From contig CAMCYE010000021.1 of the NCBI GenBank assembly GCA_945883805.1, positions 1 to 38,152 of the forward strand: a stretch of 38,152 nt of DNA. Direction: 5' to 3'. The notes beneath the pieces were generated by a model. That model did not search any database, was not told where the DNA came from, and worked only from the letters and a program-made list of their open reading frames with translations. How positions within the stretch are numbered: position 1 is the stretch's first letter; every line of letters starts with the position of its first letter. The translations under genes and the position numbers were made by a program. Below are positions 1 to 8,677 of the stretch, piece after piece. The DNA is from Victivallis vadensis (GTDB lineage Bacteria; Verrucomicrobiota; Lentisphaeria; Victivallales; GWF2-50-93).

Positions 1-1040
1 ACGAACGCACCTTCACCGTTGCTCACCGATTTCATCGTCGGTGCCGCAAGGGTTGTTACGGTTGTCACAGACACCTTCCCGTTTGAACCGAGGCTCAGAC
101 TGCTCTGATATGCGCCGTTATAATCGGCATCAACCCAGTATGTGTACGCGACTTCGGCTTCAGCCGTAGCGTCATAATAGAATGTGTCAGTGACAAGAAT
201 GATTTTTCCATCAGCGTCAATATTCATACGATCGGGTTTGGGATTCGGAGCTATCGTTGTGACCTCAGTTCGATAGACATTATATGAAGTCGCGCCGGGA
301 ACTGCCGTCCAAGTTATTTTCACCTTGCCTGCATAAGTCCCGTTGCTTGCCAGGACTCCGGTCGGGATCGTGATGCCGGTCAAACTGGTACAATTGTCGA
401 ACGCATAATCACCGATGCTTGTAACTCCAGGGGGGATTACGTAATCACCGGCTTTGTCCATCGGATATTGTATAATCTTAGTACGGGTCTTATTGAACAA
501 TACCCCGTCAACACTGCTATAGGAGGAATTATTAACATCCACCGTAATTTCGCAAGTAAACGCACGGTTTCCAATACTGGTGATACTGGACGGAATCACG
601 TAGGACCCGACTTTGCCTCCCGGATATGTGATGAGCGTGGTGCGGCTCTTGTTAAACAGTACCCCGTCGAAGTAAGGAGCTTCGTCAAGCGCATCACTTC
701 TATAGAAAGGATTTAGCGGATCCACCTTTATCTCTGCCAGTTTGGTGCAACTGGCGAATGTCAAGGATCCGACGGTGGTGACGCTTGCGGGAATGGTGAC
801 ACTGGTAATGCTGGGGCATCCGTTAAATGTGCTCGTTAAACTGGTTACCGGCAATCCACCAATCGTGCCCGGAATAACCACCGCGCCTTCGGAACCGGTG
901 TAATCGGTGACAGTGACCTCACTACCATTGACCGTATCATATGTAAAATCACCGGATTGGCCCGCTGTCACTATCAATGCGAATACAAAAACGATAATTG
1001 CAATAAGCGATAATCTGCTCCAGTAGAAAATATTTTTCAT
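1..1040 (-). CDS. Secreted BspA-type LRR / FN3 surface protein (3' part off window)
   Basis: The minus strand is open from an ATG at 1040 to the left edge (at least 345 codons). Reading it by hand gives a signal peptide (MKNIFYWSRLSLIAIIVFVF.., residues 1-26). BspA-type LRR_5 repeats follow at about 65-230, recognisable by recurring VIPSSITSIGNRAF and SIGDYAFDNCTSLTGITIP units separated by DGVLFNKSRTTLITYP linkers. A fibronectin-III-like segment starts at about 235, with KVKITWTAVPGATSYNVYRT followed by AEVAYTYWVDADY. In this family such proteins are exported and act in adhesion or as large surface scaffolds. The LRR type and export are clear from sequence; the ligand is unknown. The protein is incomplete here and probably continues with more domains or a sorting signal. 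It faces away from its right neighbour. Confidence 0.85.
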   Translation of the reverse strand, partial: MKNIFYWSRLSLIAIIVFVFALIVTAGQSGDFTYDTVNGSEVTVTDYTGSEGAVVIPGTIGGLPVTSLTSTFNGCPSITSVTIPASVTTVGSLTFASCTKLAEIKVDPLNPFYRSDALDEAPYFDGVLFNKSRTTLITYPGGKVGSYVIPSSITSIGNRAFTCEITVDVNNSSYSSVDGVLFNKTRTKIIQYPMDKAGDYVIPPGVTSIGDYAFDNCTSLTGITIPTGVLASNGTYAGKVKITWTAVPGATSYNVYRTEVTTIAPNPKPDRMNIDADGKIILVTDTFYYDATAEAEVAYTYWVDADYNGAYQSSLSLGSNGKVSVTTVTTLAAPTMKSVSNGEGAF

Positions 1041-1325
1041 TCCCTCATCCTTTTTTTATTTACAACAATATATCCACAGCAACTCCGATACATCCTGCTA
1101 TTACTGTCACTGATTTGGCAAATCGACAGCTATAATATAAAGAAAGTAATGTCTAACCGGTTTATTTTCAAGAATAGCCTAAAGCGTCTTTTAAATTATT
1201 TTAACAGCTTGTCGCTGACAGATAAACCGATGCTGTTTGCTAATTCCAATTTTAAATATATTTTTACAGGCGTATGAATTGATGCAATTCCGGAACACAA
1301 AACATGAAAACAAAGGCGTAATATC
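1041..1325. other. Divergent intergenic region (promoter space)
   Basis: This 285-base AT-rich spacer lies between the BspA-like gene (minus) and the HEAT-repeat gene (plus), so it must hold both promoters. I see no clear paired -35/-10 boxes and no strong hairpin. No credible gene lies in it; the short minus-strand reading at 1196-1435 overlaps the HEAT gene and has no family features. Confidence 0.4.
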
Positions 1326-2357
1326 ATGAAAACACGGAATTTATTTCTCGCAGCTTTAGCAACACTGATTGCAATACTAATACTGCTGATTGTCATGAAA
1401 CTGACTTCAGGGGTTGAAAAACCGGAGCAACGCAAGACATCTGAAAATGCGGACGTTCAAAAAAACGCCTTGCCTAAAACTACAAAAACACCTGCGAAGA
1501 TAACTCCAAATCCGGCTGTATTGACAACTAATGACAGCTCGACTTTTGAAAGGGATGCAAAAATCCAGAGACTGATTGACGAACTTTCAAGGCTAAATGC
1601 GAAACAGGCGATGATTGCACAGACCGAAGGGATAATCAGGGAACTGTGTGATTCCGGCGATGCCGTAATTCCCGCGATCAAAAAACTTCTCAGTTCCAAC
1701 GCGAACACCTCCGTTAAATCGGCGGCGGCAAGGGTTCTGGCCCAGATAGGGAGCGCCGAATCGGTTGAGACTCTTGTCAATTTCATAGATTCGGAAAGCG
1801 ATCCTGCATGCAAGGATCTTTATGTCAGGTCCATTCAGGCAGTTGACAAGGCGGACGCCTCTCCTTCACTTATCAGGGCACTCGAATCTTCAAAGGATGT
1901 TTATCTCTCCTCGGAAGTCAGACAGGCGATAGCAAGAACCGGCACCGAGGAAACCGTCAAACAGCTTGTGGATGCATGCCACGGGCAGAATGAGATGAAC
2001 GCACAAATGTCAAACCTGCTGGAGGCCCTTTCAATAATAAGACAACCGGAGGCGATTCCATCCCTTTCCAATACTGCCGCCAATGACCAAAACCCTCAGA
2101 TCAGGAAAAGTGCGCTATTGGCTCTTGCGGGAATGGGATATCCCAATGCGACGCTGGCCCTTGCCGACCTTTACAGATCAGAACAGAATACCGACAGGAA
2201 ACCACTGATTCTCGATGCCATCTCCAGAATAAACAGCAAGGACTCGCTCGACTGTCTCCACGAAATATACAACAATAAAGGCAATCCGGCGGATATGCGC
2301 AATGCCGCAGCAAGAGCCATATTCACGATAAAAAACGGCGTGCCTCCCGCTGAGTAG
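1326..2357 (+). CDS. Membrane-anchored HEAT-repeat protein
   Basis: This 343-aa protein has one N-terminal membrane segment (about residues 6-26, LFLAALATLIAILILLIVM) and a polar Lys/Pro/Thr-rich linker to about 75. The rest is made of HEAT/PBS-lyase-like helical repeats, for example VIPAIKKLLSSNANTSVKSA, followed by AARVLAQIG, and later QIRKSALLALAGMGYP. Such repeats form a curved solenoid for protein-protein contacts, here probably on the outer face of the inner membrane. No catalytic motif is visible and the partner is unknown. The gene stands alone before a short repeat block (2358-2423) and the GT4 gene. Confidence 0.75.
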   Translation: MKTRNLFLAALATLIAILILLIVMKLTSGVEKPEQRKTSENADVQKNALPKTTKTPAKITPNPAVLTTNDSSTFERDAKIQRLIDELSRLNAKQAMIAQTEGIIRELCDSGDAVIPAIKKLLSSNANTSVKSAAARVLAQIGSAESVETLVNFIDSESDPACKDLYVRSIQAVDKADASPSLIRALESSKDVYLSSEVRQAIARTGTEETVKQLVDACHGQNEMNAQMSNLLEALSIIRQPEAIPSLSNTAANDQNPQIRKSALLALAGMGYPNATLALADLYRSEQNTDRKPLILDAISRINSKDSLDCLHEIYNNKGNPADMRNAAARAIFTIKNGVPPAE

Positions 2358-2423
2358 GATGGGTTTCAACCCGTCACAGGTTTTAAGATTTTAAGAAAGG
2401 GAAACGTCGGGTTAAAACCCGAC
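2358..2423. repeat. Pair of GGGTT/AACCC palindromes between genes
   Basis: There are two related inverted repeats. At 2358-2375, GATGGGTT and AACCCGTC are separated by TC, with one mismatch. At 2406-2423, GTCGGGTT and AACCCGAC are separated by AA and match perfectly. Neither is followed by a T-run, so they look like a dispersed palindromic repeat more than a classical terminator, though they could stop or stabilise the HEAT-gene transcript. Confidence 0.6.
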
Positions 2424-2460
2424 ATACTGTATGGACAACTGTTCACATTATAAGGGACAT

Positions 2461-3570
2461 ATGAAAATAGTATTTTTAAGCAACCACATGAAATTTTCAG
2501 GCGGACGGATGCTTTTGTTCCTGTACGCCGAGTTTCTTTCCGCCAGAGGGCATGATGTCAAACTGCTCGTAAAAAGCAAATCCGGCGAATTATCCGGTGC
2601 GGAAGCGACCGTTGTTCCCAGTTTTTCACCGGAACACATACCCTCATGCGACCTGATCGTAGCCACGAGCCCGGCAGAAGTCAAAGAAGGATGGGATTCC
2701 GGAAAGGGTGCGAAGGTGATTCACTTCTGCCAGGGGTTTGACCTCATTGACATGGAACACCGTATACAGGGGAAATTCCTGCCACCGAGATATCATGGCT
2801 CCGGTTTCTGGCATGGAATCAAGATGCTCATGAAGAAAAGACAATGGAAAAGAACACTTAGGCAATGGGATGAAATCTACCGTCTCCCAACTTATTTCAT
2901 ATCTGTGTCCGAGCACATCAGCGAGGAACTGGAAAAACGTTACGGGAAACCTGCGCCACTGTGCAGGAACGGCGTTGATCTTGAATTATTGCATCCCCCG
3001 GAAAACTGGGAGCCTCCGAAATTCTCGGCTGATCGGCCGATGAAAATTGTGAATGTCGGCTCCTATAATGTCACTTACAAGGGACTGCCTGTGACCTACG
3101 AAGCAATCGATCTGGCGAAAAAACGGGGAATCCCGATCGACCTCGTCCGGATTTCAAAGGACAGCTCTGAATTTGAGAAGAACATCCCTTTTGATTTTAA
3201 ATTGATAAGGGATCCCGGCCGAGTTGAATTAGGCGGAATCCTGCGTTCCTGCGACGTATATCTTTCAAATTCCACTGAAAGGGAGGGATTCGGACTGCCG
3301 GCGATGGAATCAATGGCTTCAGGTCTTATTGACATCCTCAGCGACATCGCCTGTTACAGAAGTTTCTGCAGGGACAGGAATTTCTGCCTGTTCGTACCGG
3401 AAGGGGATGCGAAGGCGACTGCCGACGCCATTGAAAGAATCTACAGGATGAGCCCGGATGAATTTACAGCAATAAGAAAAACATCACTGGAAGTGGCTTC
3501 AACTTTTTCACAAAACCTGGCCTGTTTGAAATTCGAGGAGATACTGAAAAACATCCAAGATGCCAGTTAA
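2461..3570 (+). CDS. Glycosyltransferase family 4 (GT-B, group 1)
   Basis: This is a retaining GT-B glycosyltransferase of about 369 aa. The N-terminal Rossmann half begins MKIVFLSNHMKFSGGRMLLF. The C-terminal donor-binding half includes VNVGSYNVTYKGLPVTYEAI and the EX7E-type stretch EREGFGLPAMESMASG, which in this family binds the NDP-sugar diphosphate. It probably adds one sugar to a lipid-linked or surface glycan at the cytoplasmic membrane; donor and acceptor cannot be read from sequence. An in-frame ATG lies at 2431, but AAGGGA sits six bases before the ATG at 2461 and the homologous region starts there, so I choose 2461. The trpF-like start follows 16 bases after the stop. Confidence 0.85.
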   Translation: MKIVFLSNHMKFSGGRMLLFLYAEFLSARGHDVKLLVKSKSGELSGAEATVVPSFSPEHIPSCDLIVATSPAEVKEGWDSGKGAKVIHFCQGFDLIDMEHRIQGKFLPPRYHGSGFWHGIKMLMKKRQWKRTLRQWDEIYRLPTYFISVSEHISEELEKRYGKPAPLCRNGVDLELLHPPENWEPPKFSADRPMKIVNVGSYNVTYKGLPVTYEAIDLAKKRGIPIDLVRISKDSSEFEKNIPFDFKLIRDPGRVELGGILRSCDVYLSNSTEREGFGLPAMESMASGLIDILSDIACYRSFCRDRNFCLFVPEGDAKATADAIERIYRMSPDEFTAIRKTSLEVASTFSQNLACLKFEEILKNIQDAS

Positions 3571-3586
3571 TCCGGAGGGCTTCACC

Positions 3587-4255
3587 ATGAGAATCAAAAT
3601 CTGCGGGATAAAAACTGAGGCCGATGTGGATATCGTCAACAGGTCCGGCGCCGATGCGGCGGGCTTCCTTGTCGGTCAGCTTCACACGTCAACCGACTTC
3701 ATTCTCCCAAGCACTGCGGCGCGGCTTTCCATGATGCTTGCGCCCTTCATAACCCCGGTGATTGTCACCCACCTCGTCGATGCCGTGTCAATACTCGACA
3801 TGGTCGAAAAGACCGGAATAACAACAATTCAGCTGCACGGCGGAAATTCCCCCGAGGATGTCAGGAAAATCTGCGATACCCTCCGGGAAACAGGCAAAAT
3901 AATTTACGCCGTCCACATAATAAAAGGCGAAATAGTGCCATCACTGGAGGAATACTATCCTTTCATTGACGCCATCCTTCTCGACAGTTACAACATGAGC
4001 ACGGGACAAGTCGGAGGAACAGGGCAGATCCACGACTGGGCTTTGAGCGCCCAAATAGTGCGAACTTCGCAGGTCCCGGTAATTCTTGCCGGAGGGCTGA
4101 ATCCCTCAAATGTCGGAGAGGCGATCAGAACGGTAAATCCCTACGGTGTAGATGCCAACAGCGGACTCAAAAATCATGAGGGCGGCCGGGACAGGGAACT
4201 CTGCAACGCGTTCGTTGAAAACGCCCGCAAGGCATGGATGGTAAATATTCATTGA
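3587..4255 (+). CDS. trpF: Phosphoribosylanthranilate isomerase-like protein (orphan TrpF)
   Basis: This is a TIM-barrel protein of about 222 aa with the TrpF frame: KICGIK at the N-terminus (Cys 6, the family general base), IQLHG, AILLDSY (Asp about 133, the general acid), the GGTGQIHDW loop, and VILAGGLNP with GVDANSGL at the phosphate-binding end. TrpF converts N-(5'-phosphoribosyl)anthranilate to CdRP in tryptophan synthesis. No other trp gene is near; the upstream partner is a glycosyltransferase. The loop that is normally SPR-like before the second helix reads STDFI, so a substrate-binding Arg may be missing and a different substrate is possible. GGAGG lies eight bases before the ATG at 3587, making the ATG at 3560 unlikely. 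The last residues (VNIH) are encoded by a repeat arm. Confidence 0.8.
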   Translation: MRIKICGIKTEADVDIVNRSGADAAGFLVGQLHTSTDFILPSTAARLSMMLAPFITPVIVTHLVDAVSILDMVEKTGITTIQLHGGNSPEDVRKICDTLRETGKIIYAVHIIKGEIVPSLEEYYPFIDAILLDSYNMSTGQVGGTGQIHDWALSAQIVRTSQVPVILAGGLNPSNVGEAIRTVNPYGVDANSGLKNHEGGRDRELCNAFVENARKAWMVNIH

Positions 4256-4280
4256 AGTATGTCCTTTAGTGAATATTTAC
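4241..4280. repeat. Inverted repeat GTAAATATTCA / TGAATATTTAC over the trpF stop
   Basis: The 11-base arms (4241-4251 and 4270-4280) match perfectly around an 18-base loop. The left arm lies inside the trpF-like reading frame and the loop contains its stop. The site is between convergent genes and may act as a bidirectional terminator or mRNA end, though there is no T-run. The same sequence, GTGAATATTT with its complement, forms the hairpin at 11413-11449, so this is a dispersed repeat. Confidence 0.6.
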
Positions 4281-4328
4281 AAACCCGATATACTGTCAAT
4301 GATATTTCTGGACTCACAAATTCCCAGC

Positions 4329-5099
4329 TTACCGGTAACGTTGGAAATCTGAAAGAAGTGCATCCCTGAGGGGATCGGCATCTGGAGAGCACAGTCCCGC
4401 ATGCAGATGCTTGGTCCAGCCCTCGGCAAATTTGAATCCGCCCGACATCTTCCCGGCTTCACCGGTTATCTCAACCATCGAATTGACATATGAGTCCATA
4501 CCCTGGCTCTTGTCGAGCCAGTCCTTCTGACTGCGGTGAGCGGCAAGCATTTTCTTTTTCATCTCCATTGCGGTGCTCACGTCGATGAAGAATTCAGGCT
4601 CGATATTTTTTTTCAGAGGATCCTTCAGACCGTGTGGCATGGCATGGTAAATTGTCACGGGAGTTTTAACCGTAGGCCGTTCCGGAACCGTCTTGAAGTT
4701 TGGCATTCCCCTGACAAAAGCGGCGCTGACGGCCAGGCGGCATGTATTTGAATGATCTTCCATGTAGTCGAAAGGATAATGGGTCAGTATTATTTCCGGC
4801 GACACCTCCCTGACAACAGCCGCCAGTTTTCTCAAGGTATCCAAATCATAAAAGACCTCGAGATCGTTCACCAGGCTGTCATGGAAAACGGCTCCGGCGA
4901 GCTTTGCTGCGGCCACCGCCTCCTCCCGGCGCATTTTTACAATTGTGCCGTAGTCAAACTGCTCCGTACCACATGAGCCGTTTGCAACATTCATATAGTG
5001 AATCTCATAACCCTTTTCCTTCAGCATAAGAAGGGTTCCGGCCATCATGAACTCAATATCGTCGGGATGACATGCTATCGCCATTGCTTTACGGGACAT
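4329..5099 (-). CDS. PIG-L family (LmbE-like) N-deacetylase
   Basis: This 256-aa zinc-dependent deacetylase has the family motifs HPDD at residues 11-14 and THYPFDYMEDHSNT at about 106-118, which supply the metal ligands (His 11, Asp 14, His 116). The family removes acyl groups from N-acetylglucosaminyl compounds such as GlcNAc-PI, GlcNAc-Ins and diacetylchitobiose. There is no signal peptide, so it acts in the cytoplasm. It is last in the minus-strand run Gfo/Idh - ceramidase-like - NagB-like - PIG-L. That order fits deacetylation of an amino sugar before deamination. AAGGAAA precedes the ATG. The 109-base gap from NagB contains dispersed repeats, so it may also have its own promoter. Confidence 0.88.
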   Translation of the reverse strand: MSRKAMAIACHPDDIEFMMAGTLLMLKEKGYEIHYMNVANGSCGTEQFDYGTIVKMRREEAVAAAKLAGAVFHDSLVNDLEVFYDLDTLRKLAAVVREVSPEIILTHYPFDYMEDHSNTCRLAVSAAFVRGMPNFKTVPERPTVKTPVTIYHAMPHGLKDPLKKNIEPEFFIDVSTAMEMKKKMLAAHRSQKDWLDKSQGMDSYVNSMVEITGEAGKMSGGFKFAEGWTKHLHAGLCSPDADPLRDALLSDFQRYR

Positions 5100-5140
5100 A
5101 ATTACATTTCCTTGTAAAAATTCAATCTTGGATATTTGAT

Positions 5141-5207
5141 CCTTGAGTTTTCAATTTCCGTTTTAAAAACTCCCGCACTCTAGAACTTTCGCAATTCCGA
5201 ACTTCCC
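5141..5207. repeat. Dispersed spacer repeats (GGATATT and GAACTTTAGCAC types)
   Basis: Between PIG-L and the NagB-like gene, 5141-5160 carries the TTGGATATT-type spacer motif. 5170-5207 carries the CTCCCGCACTCTAGAACTTT / GAACTTCCC motif. The second motif recurs at 17598-17642 and 31437-31473, each time just past the 3' end of a minus-strand gene. Confidence 0.55.
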
Positions 5208-5208
5208 A

Positions 5209-6138
5209 TCAATGCATTTCGATCGTGCAGGTTCCCAGGGCGCCCCTCAGGAAATTATAGCGCACATTTGGATGATCCGCCAGAAGCGACATGGGAACGC
5301 GGCTGTCTGAAATCTTATTTGATATCATGAATGTCGATAGACGCATGCCGAACGGATTGTCATGGTGTCCGGGATGCCAGATGGAGACGCATTCGGCCTT
5401 CCATGTTTCTATCGGCCCGACGGTTACGGCCCTTGTCGGGACATTCTGGACTACGCCGCCGCCGGATGTTCTTGCGTTCTGTATCAATGTTATCGGGTGA
5501 AGGTCAACCACCCTGGTTCCCAACCTCCTGTATTCTTCCGGTGTCGGCGGGCGATTCTTATACTTGCCTTCGCGCTTGACCGGATCGTTAAAAGCCCAGT
5601 GCTTTGTCTCACCCTGTCCACCCTGCATTACAACACAGCGTGCATTGTCCCATGACTTGCAGTATTTCATGGAATTGACAGACGGGAAATGCATGTTTTC
5701 AGCGGGCATGCGGAGTTCCTTGCGAATCTTATTGAAGCACAGATCCATGTCGGCCTTCGCAAAGCCGAGGGGAAAATCAATTCCCGCCTCTCGTCCGTTA
5801 CCGAGAACCCATTCGTCCATTCCCCAGAAATGACAGTTCTTCAAATTAAGGTCCATCGCGTTAACCATCTGCGCGACAATCGGAAGCTGTTCCGTAGGGC
5901 CTATCGGACCACAAATTCCGGCCGGGGAACTTGCCGTGGACTGACGCCATGCGCTTATGTATTCCAGAGCTTCCGCACAGTATAATTCCTGCACCGTGTC
6001 ATAGAACCGCACCTCAAAACCCTTGCGTCCTAGGCGTGCAACATCCTTCTCGGTCAGTCTCGCAGCCTTATCAAGAATGTCTTTGTCCAACGTCGTGAAA
6101 TCCCACCATTCCGGAGCAACCATGCTTTTCGTAATCAT
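5209..6138 (-). CDS. Glucosamine-6-phosphate deaminase-like protein (divergent NagB)
   Basis: This 309-aa protein has the NagB/SugP-isomerase fold. Visible landmarks are the [12 protein letters not shown] nucleotide-like loop (76-87), FWGMDEWVL (104-112; MDEY in NagB) and [14 protein letters not shown] (173-186; usually GIGxDGHIAFNEP), with His 180 in place of the ring-opening His. NagB turns glucosamine-6-phosphate into fructose-6-phosphate and ammonia. This version is longer at the N-terminus (about 40 aa) and changed in the active-site loop (GETKH for GxDGH), so its substrate may be another 2-amino sugar or a non-phosphorylated one. AAGGGA lies seven bases before the ATG. It follows the ceramidase-like gene by 29 bases and is surely co-transcribed. 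Confidence 0.8.
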   Translation of the reverse strand: MITKSMVAPEWWDFTTLDKDILDKAARLTEKDVARLGRKGFEVRFYDTVQELYCAEALEYISAWRQSTASSPAGICGPIGPTEQLPIVAQMVNAMDLNLKNCHFWGMDEWVLGNGREAGIDFPLGFAKADMDLCFNKIRKELRMPAENMHFPSVNSMKYCKSWDNARCVVMQGGQGETKHWAFNDPVKREGKYKNRPPTPEEYRRLGTRVVDLHPITLIQNARTSGGGVVQNVPTRAVTVGPIETWKAECVSIWHPGHHDNPFGMRLSTFMISNKISDSRVPMSLLADHPNVRYNFLRGALGTCTIEMH

Positions 6139-6167
6139 CTTGCCGTCCCTTCAATTTTAATTTTAGG

Positions 6168-7493
6168 TTATCTTAAATTTTCCAATGTTGCCTTAAGCAG
6201 GAGTTCTGCTGTATTCTCCGCGGGCCCGCCACCGACTACCGGCAGAATCTCATAACCGCCACGGGTGAAACATCTGGCAAGAGGGACATAGCCGCACTCT
6301 CCCATGCCAAGCGTTACCGGTAAAGTCTGCCTGAACGGTGAACGTTTTTTAATATCCAATCCGATTTCAGTGAAAATCTCACCTGGCAGCGATGTCAACG
6401 CCAATTCACTGCCAAATTTGATGCTGACCATGGCAAAATTGCGAGATTTACCGGAGCACTTTCTCTTGAATTCAATGAGCTGTCCGGCAAAAAACCTGGC
6501 TACCGGCCCGTCGCCGGTGGCAAGACCTTCACTGGTCATGTTTCCATCAGAGGCCGTTGCGCTGACTCGGGCAAGCAGTTCCTTGGCTTTCCTTACTTCG
6601 TCATCGGAAATAACCCGGAATGGAATGCCAACCACATTGGAAGTCACTTTCAACTTCTTCACCGGGATTTTTTTCAGTTTTTTCAGAATTCCGGTAACAA
6701 TAGCGGCATATCCGGAGCCGATGCGGCAGGCTTCGGAATATCCATAAAATTCATCGTTATTAGAAACATCAAGGTGATTGATGTTGCCTGAACAGCCGAT
6801 CAAAGTCAGTACCGGCACATCATAGCCCAGGGAATTCTGGATAGCTTTTTCCATACGTCCCGGCCAGTCGGCTGAAACAAAATCTCCGCTGACAGTATCA
6901 GTATGATTGACAATATTGCTGATGATTGCGCTAATCCTGCCGTCCTGCCTGACTGCAATCACTCCTATTTCAGTGTCAACCGGGCCTTCCGGCTTGACAA
7001 TATCCGGATTGAGTTTTCCGGGGTTGGTCAGAACCTTGCCGTTTTTCATCCAGAAACGCCGGTTGAACGCCAGCGGGTTGTTTTTCACGCTTCCGGCAAG
7101 CAGTTCGGCCGGAGCCAGATTGGCGTACGCCTGCCGTATCGCGGCAACCGCTTTGTCCTTCAGCATTTCCAGATACGCAGGATCAGATTTCACTCCGAAA
7201 AAATCATCGATATATGGGCCGGTATGGGTATGGGTGGCGCTGAATATCAGATTGTTTCCAAATTTAATGCCGTCGGCCTTGATTCCCGCCTTGATTTTTT
7301 CAATCAGGGAAACGCTCAGAAAACATAAATCAAAAACCACTATGCCGGTTGTCACGCCACCGTTTTTGAAAAGCAGGGCGCGGACGAACAAATCATCCAG
7401 CACCCCTATATTGGGACGCGGATTGAAATACCCGCACAATGGAATTCCCCTGCCCGGGGTAATGATTTCCCTGCAAAATCCGGCTTGCAACAT
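6168..7493 (-). CDS. Neutral/alkaline ceramidase N-terminal domain-like amidase
   Basis: This 441-aa protein matches the N-terminal catalytic domain of neutral/alkaline non-lysosomal ceramidases. It has the early AGFCREIITPGRGIPLCGY stretch, the zinc-ligand motif FSATHTHTGP (His 88, His 90) and the IVNHTDTVSGDFVSADWPG region at about residues 195-213. True ceramidases cleave the N-acyl bond of ceramide and are exported, with a C-terminal Ig-like domain. This one has no signal peptide and no C-terminal domain, and sits between a Gfo/Idh gene and NagB-like and PIG-L genes. An intracellular amidase on an N-acyl amino sugar is therefore a reasonable inference. Its ATG directly follows the Gfo/Idh stop, with AGGTGA inside the upstream gene: translational coupling. 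Confidence 0.82.
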   Translation of the reverse strand: MLQAGFCREIITPGRGIPLCGYFNPRPNIGVLDDLFVRALLFKNGGVTTGIVVFDLCFLSVSLIEKIKAGIKADGIKFGNNLIFSATHTHTGPYIDDFFGVKSDPAYLEMLKDKAVAAIRQAYANLAPAELLAGSVKNNPLAFNRRFWMKNGKVLTNPGKLNPDIVKPEGPVDTEIGVIAVRQDGRISAIISNIVNHTDTVSGDFVSADWPGRMEKAIQNSLGYDVPVLTLIGCSGNINHLDVSNNDEFYGYSEACRIGSGYAAIVTGILKKLKKIPVKKLKVTSNVVGIPFRVISDDEVRKAKELLARVSATASDGNMTSEGLATGDGPVARFFAGQLIEFKRKCSGKSRNFAMVSIKFGSELALTSLPGEIFTEIGLDIKKRSPFRQTLPVTLGMGECGYVPLARCFTRGGYEILPVVGGGPAENTAELLLKATLENLR

Positions 7494-8561
7494 TTATTTC
7501 ACCTCGATTATTTTGCCGCCGCTGCGGGCGGATTCGTGCGCCGCCGCAATCAGCTTCAGGTTATGGACGGCATCGCATCCTTCAAGAGGAACGCGGCCAA
7601 GGACGGAAGCGGCATGCTTGATGATGACCGCCTGATAAATGTTCTGGATCTTTTCCGGACGAACATCCTCCTGCGATTTAAACCTGTCGAGTTCCAATCT
7701 GATTTTGATCGGTTCATCCTTGTGTCCGGAAAGCTGAAACAGCGTTGCATAACCGCGCAACACGGCGCTTGAACCGTAGATTTCATAACCCAGATTGGAA
7801 AGAGTTCCTCCGAATCCGCCCCGTGGCTCATTGAAGCCGACCTTCACTGATCCGGTCATTCCGTTTTCCATTGTATACTTGATGTAAGCACCGTCTTCAA
7901 CTTTGATTATCATGGTTTTGGGATAATATACGCAGGCCAGCGACTTGATTTTGCAGCCGAAAATAAATTCCGCCATATACATGGCATGGCTTGCCACGTC
8001 GCCAATCGGACCGCCCATCTCCTCCCAGCTGGAACAGCGCCAAGTGGCGGCTTCGGCCGGATCCGCGCCATAACAGAATTCCATGTGAAAACAGGAATCA
8101 TTTACCACGCCCAATGTGCCATTGGCTACAAGCTCCCTGGCCTTGATGTTGAACGCGTTTTCCGTCATCATGTGGTCGACGGTCAAGCTCAGCTTTTTCG
8201 ACCTGGCGAGCTTCGACAGTTCAATCGCATCTTCAACCGTCGTAGAAATAGGCTTCTCGATAATGCAGTGCTTCCCGGCATTCAACGCTTTTTTGGCGAT
8301 CGCCGCATGGGTGAGATTATTGGTCGCAATGAATACCGCTTGGATTTCAGGGTCGGCAAAAATCATGTCCGCCGAATCATACCATTTCAAACCGAGCGCT
8401 TCAACTGCACTTTTCCTGGCGGGATTGACATCAGTCGCCCCGACCAATACGGCATCCTTCAACGGTTCGAATCTGGATTTGTCGCACGCAAAACCTTCTT
8501 TGGCAATGCGGTTTTCAGCTATCCCTCCGAATCCGATGATGGCATACTTGACTTTTGACAT
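7494..8561 (-). CDS. Gfo/Idh/MocA family oxidoreductase
   Basis: This is a 355-aa NAD(P)-dependent sugar or inositol-type dehydrogenase. The Rossmann fingerprint is IIGFGGIAENR (residues 8-18), the EKP motif is in IIEKPIST at about 98-105, and the substrate-binding half contains MTENAFNIKAR and GGPIGDVASHAMYMAEF. Family members oxidise or epimerise polyols and sugars, or act as NAD-recycling glycosidases. It is first in the run leading to ceramidase-like, NagB-like and PIG-L genes. GGAGAAAA precedes the ATG. A strong terminator (8627-8657) lies just upstream, so transcription of this operon should begin in the roughly 65 bases before its start or by read-through. Confidence 0.88.
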   Translation of the reverse strand: MSKVKYAIIGFGGIAENRIAKEGFACDKSRFEPLKDAVLVGATDVNPARKSAVEALGLKWYDSADMIFADPEIQAVFIATNNLTHAAIAKKALNAGKHCIIEKPISTTVEDAIELSKLARSKKLSLTVDHMMTENAFNIKARELVANGTLGVVNDSCFHMEFCYGADPAEAATWRCSSWEEMGGPIGDVASHAMYMAEFIFGCKIKSLACVYYPKTMIIKVEDGAYIKYTMENGMTGSVKVGFNEPRGGFGGTLSNLGYEIYGSSAVLRGYATLFQLSGHKDEPIKIRLELDRFKSQEDVRPEKIQNIYQAVIIKHAASVLGRVPLEGCDAVHNLKLIAAAHESARSGGKIIEVK

Positions 8562-8621
8562 TTTTTCTCCATTTTTATCCTAGTGATTCCAAAGAATATA
8601 TCTCGTCTTCCCAAAACTTGC

Positions 8622-8657
8622 AAAAACGACATTCCCCGGCAACCCCGGGGAATGTCG
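8622..8657 (-). terminator. Rho-independent terminator of the aminotransferase gene
   Basis: A perfect 13-bp stem (CGACATTCCCCGG at 8627-8639 with CCGGGGAATGTCG at 8645-8657) has a 5-base loop. Read on the minus strand it is followed by TTTTTG (8626-8621). It starts 20 bases past the aminotransferase stop and cleanly ends that transcript. Confidence 0.88.
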
Positions 8658-8677
8658 TAATAATTCAACCTTTTCAA

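Noticed and set aside
6907..7635. Plus-strand open frame of 242 codons
   Set aside because: It lies antisense to the ceramidase-like gene, has no family pattern and no ribosome site; it is a by-product of that gene's codon use.
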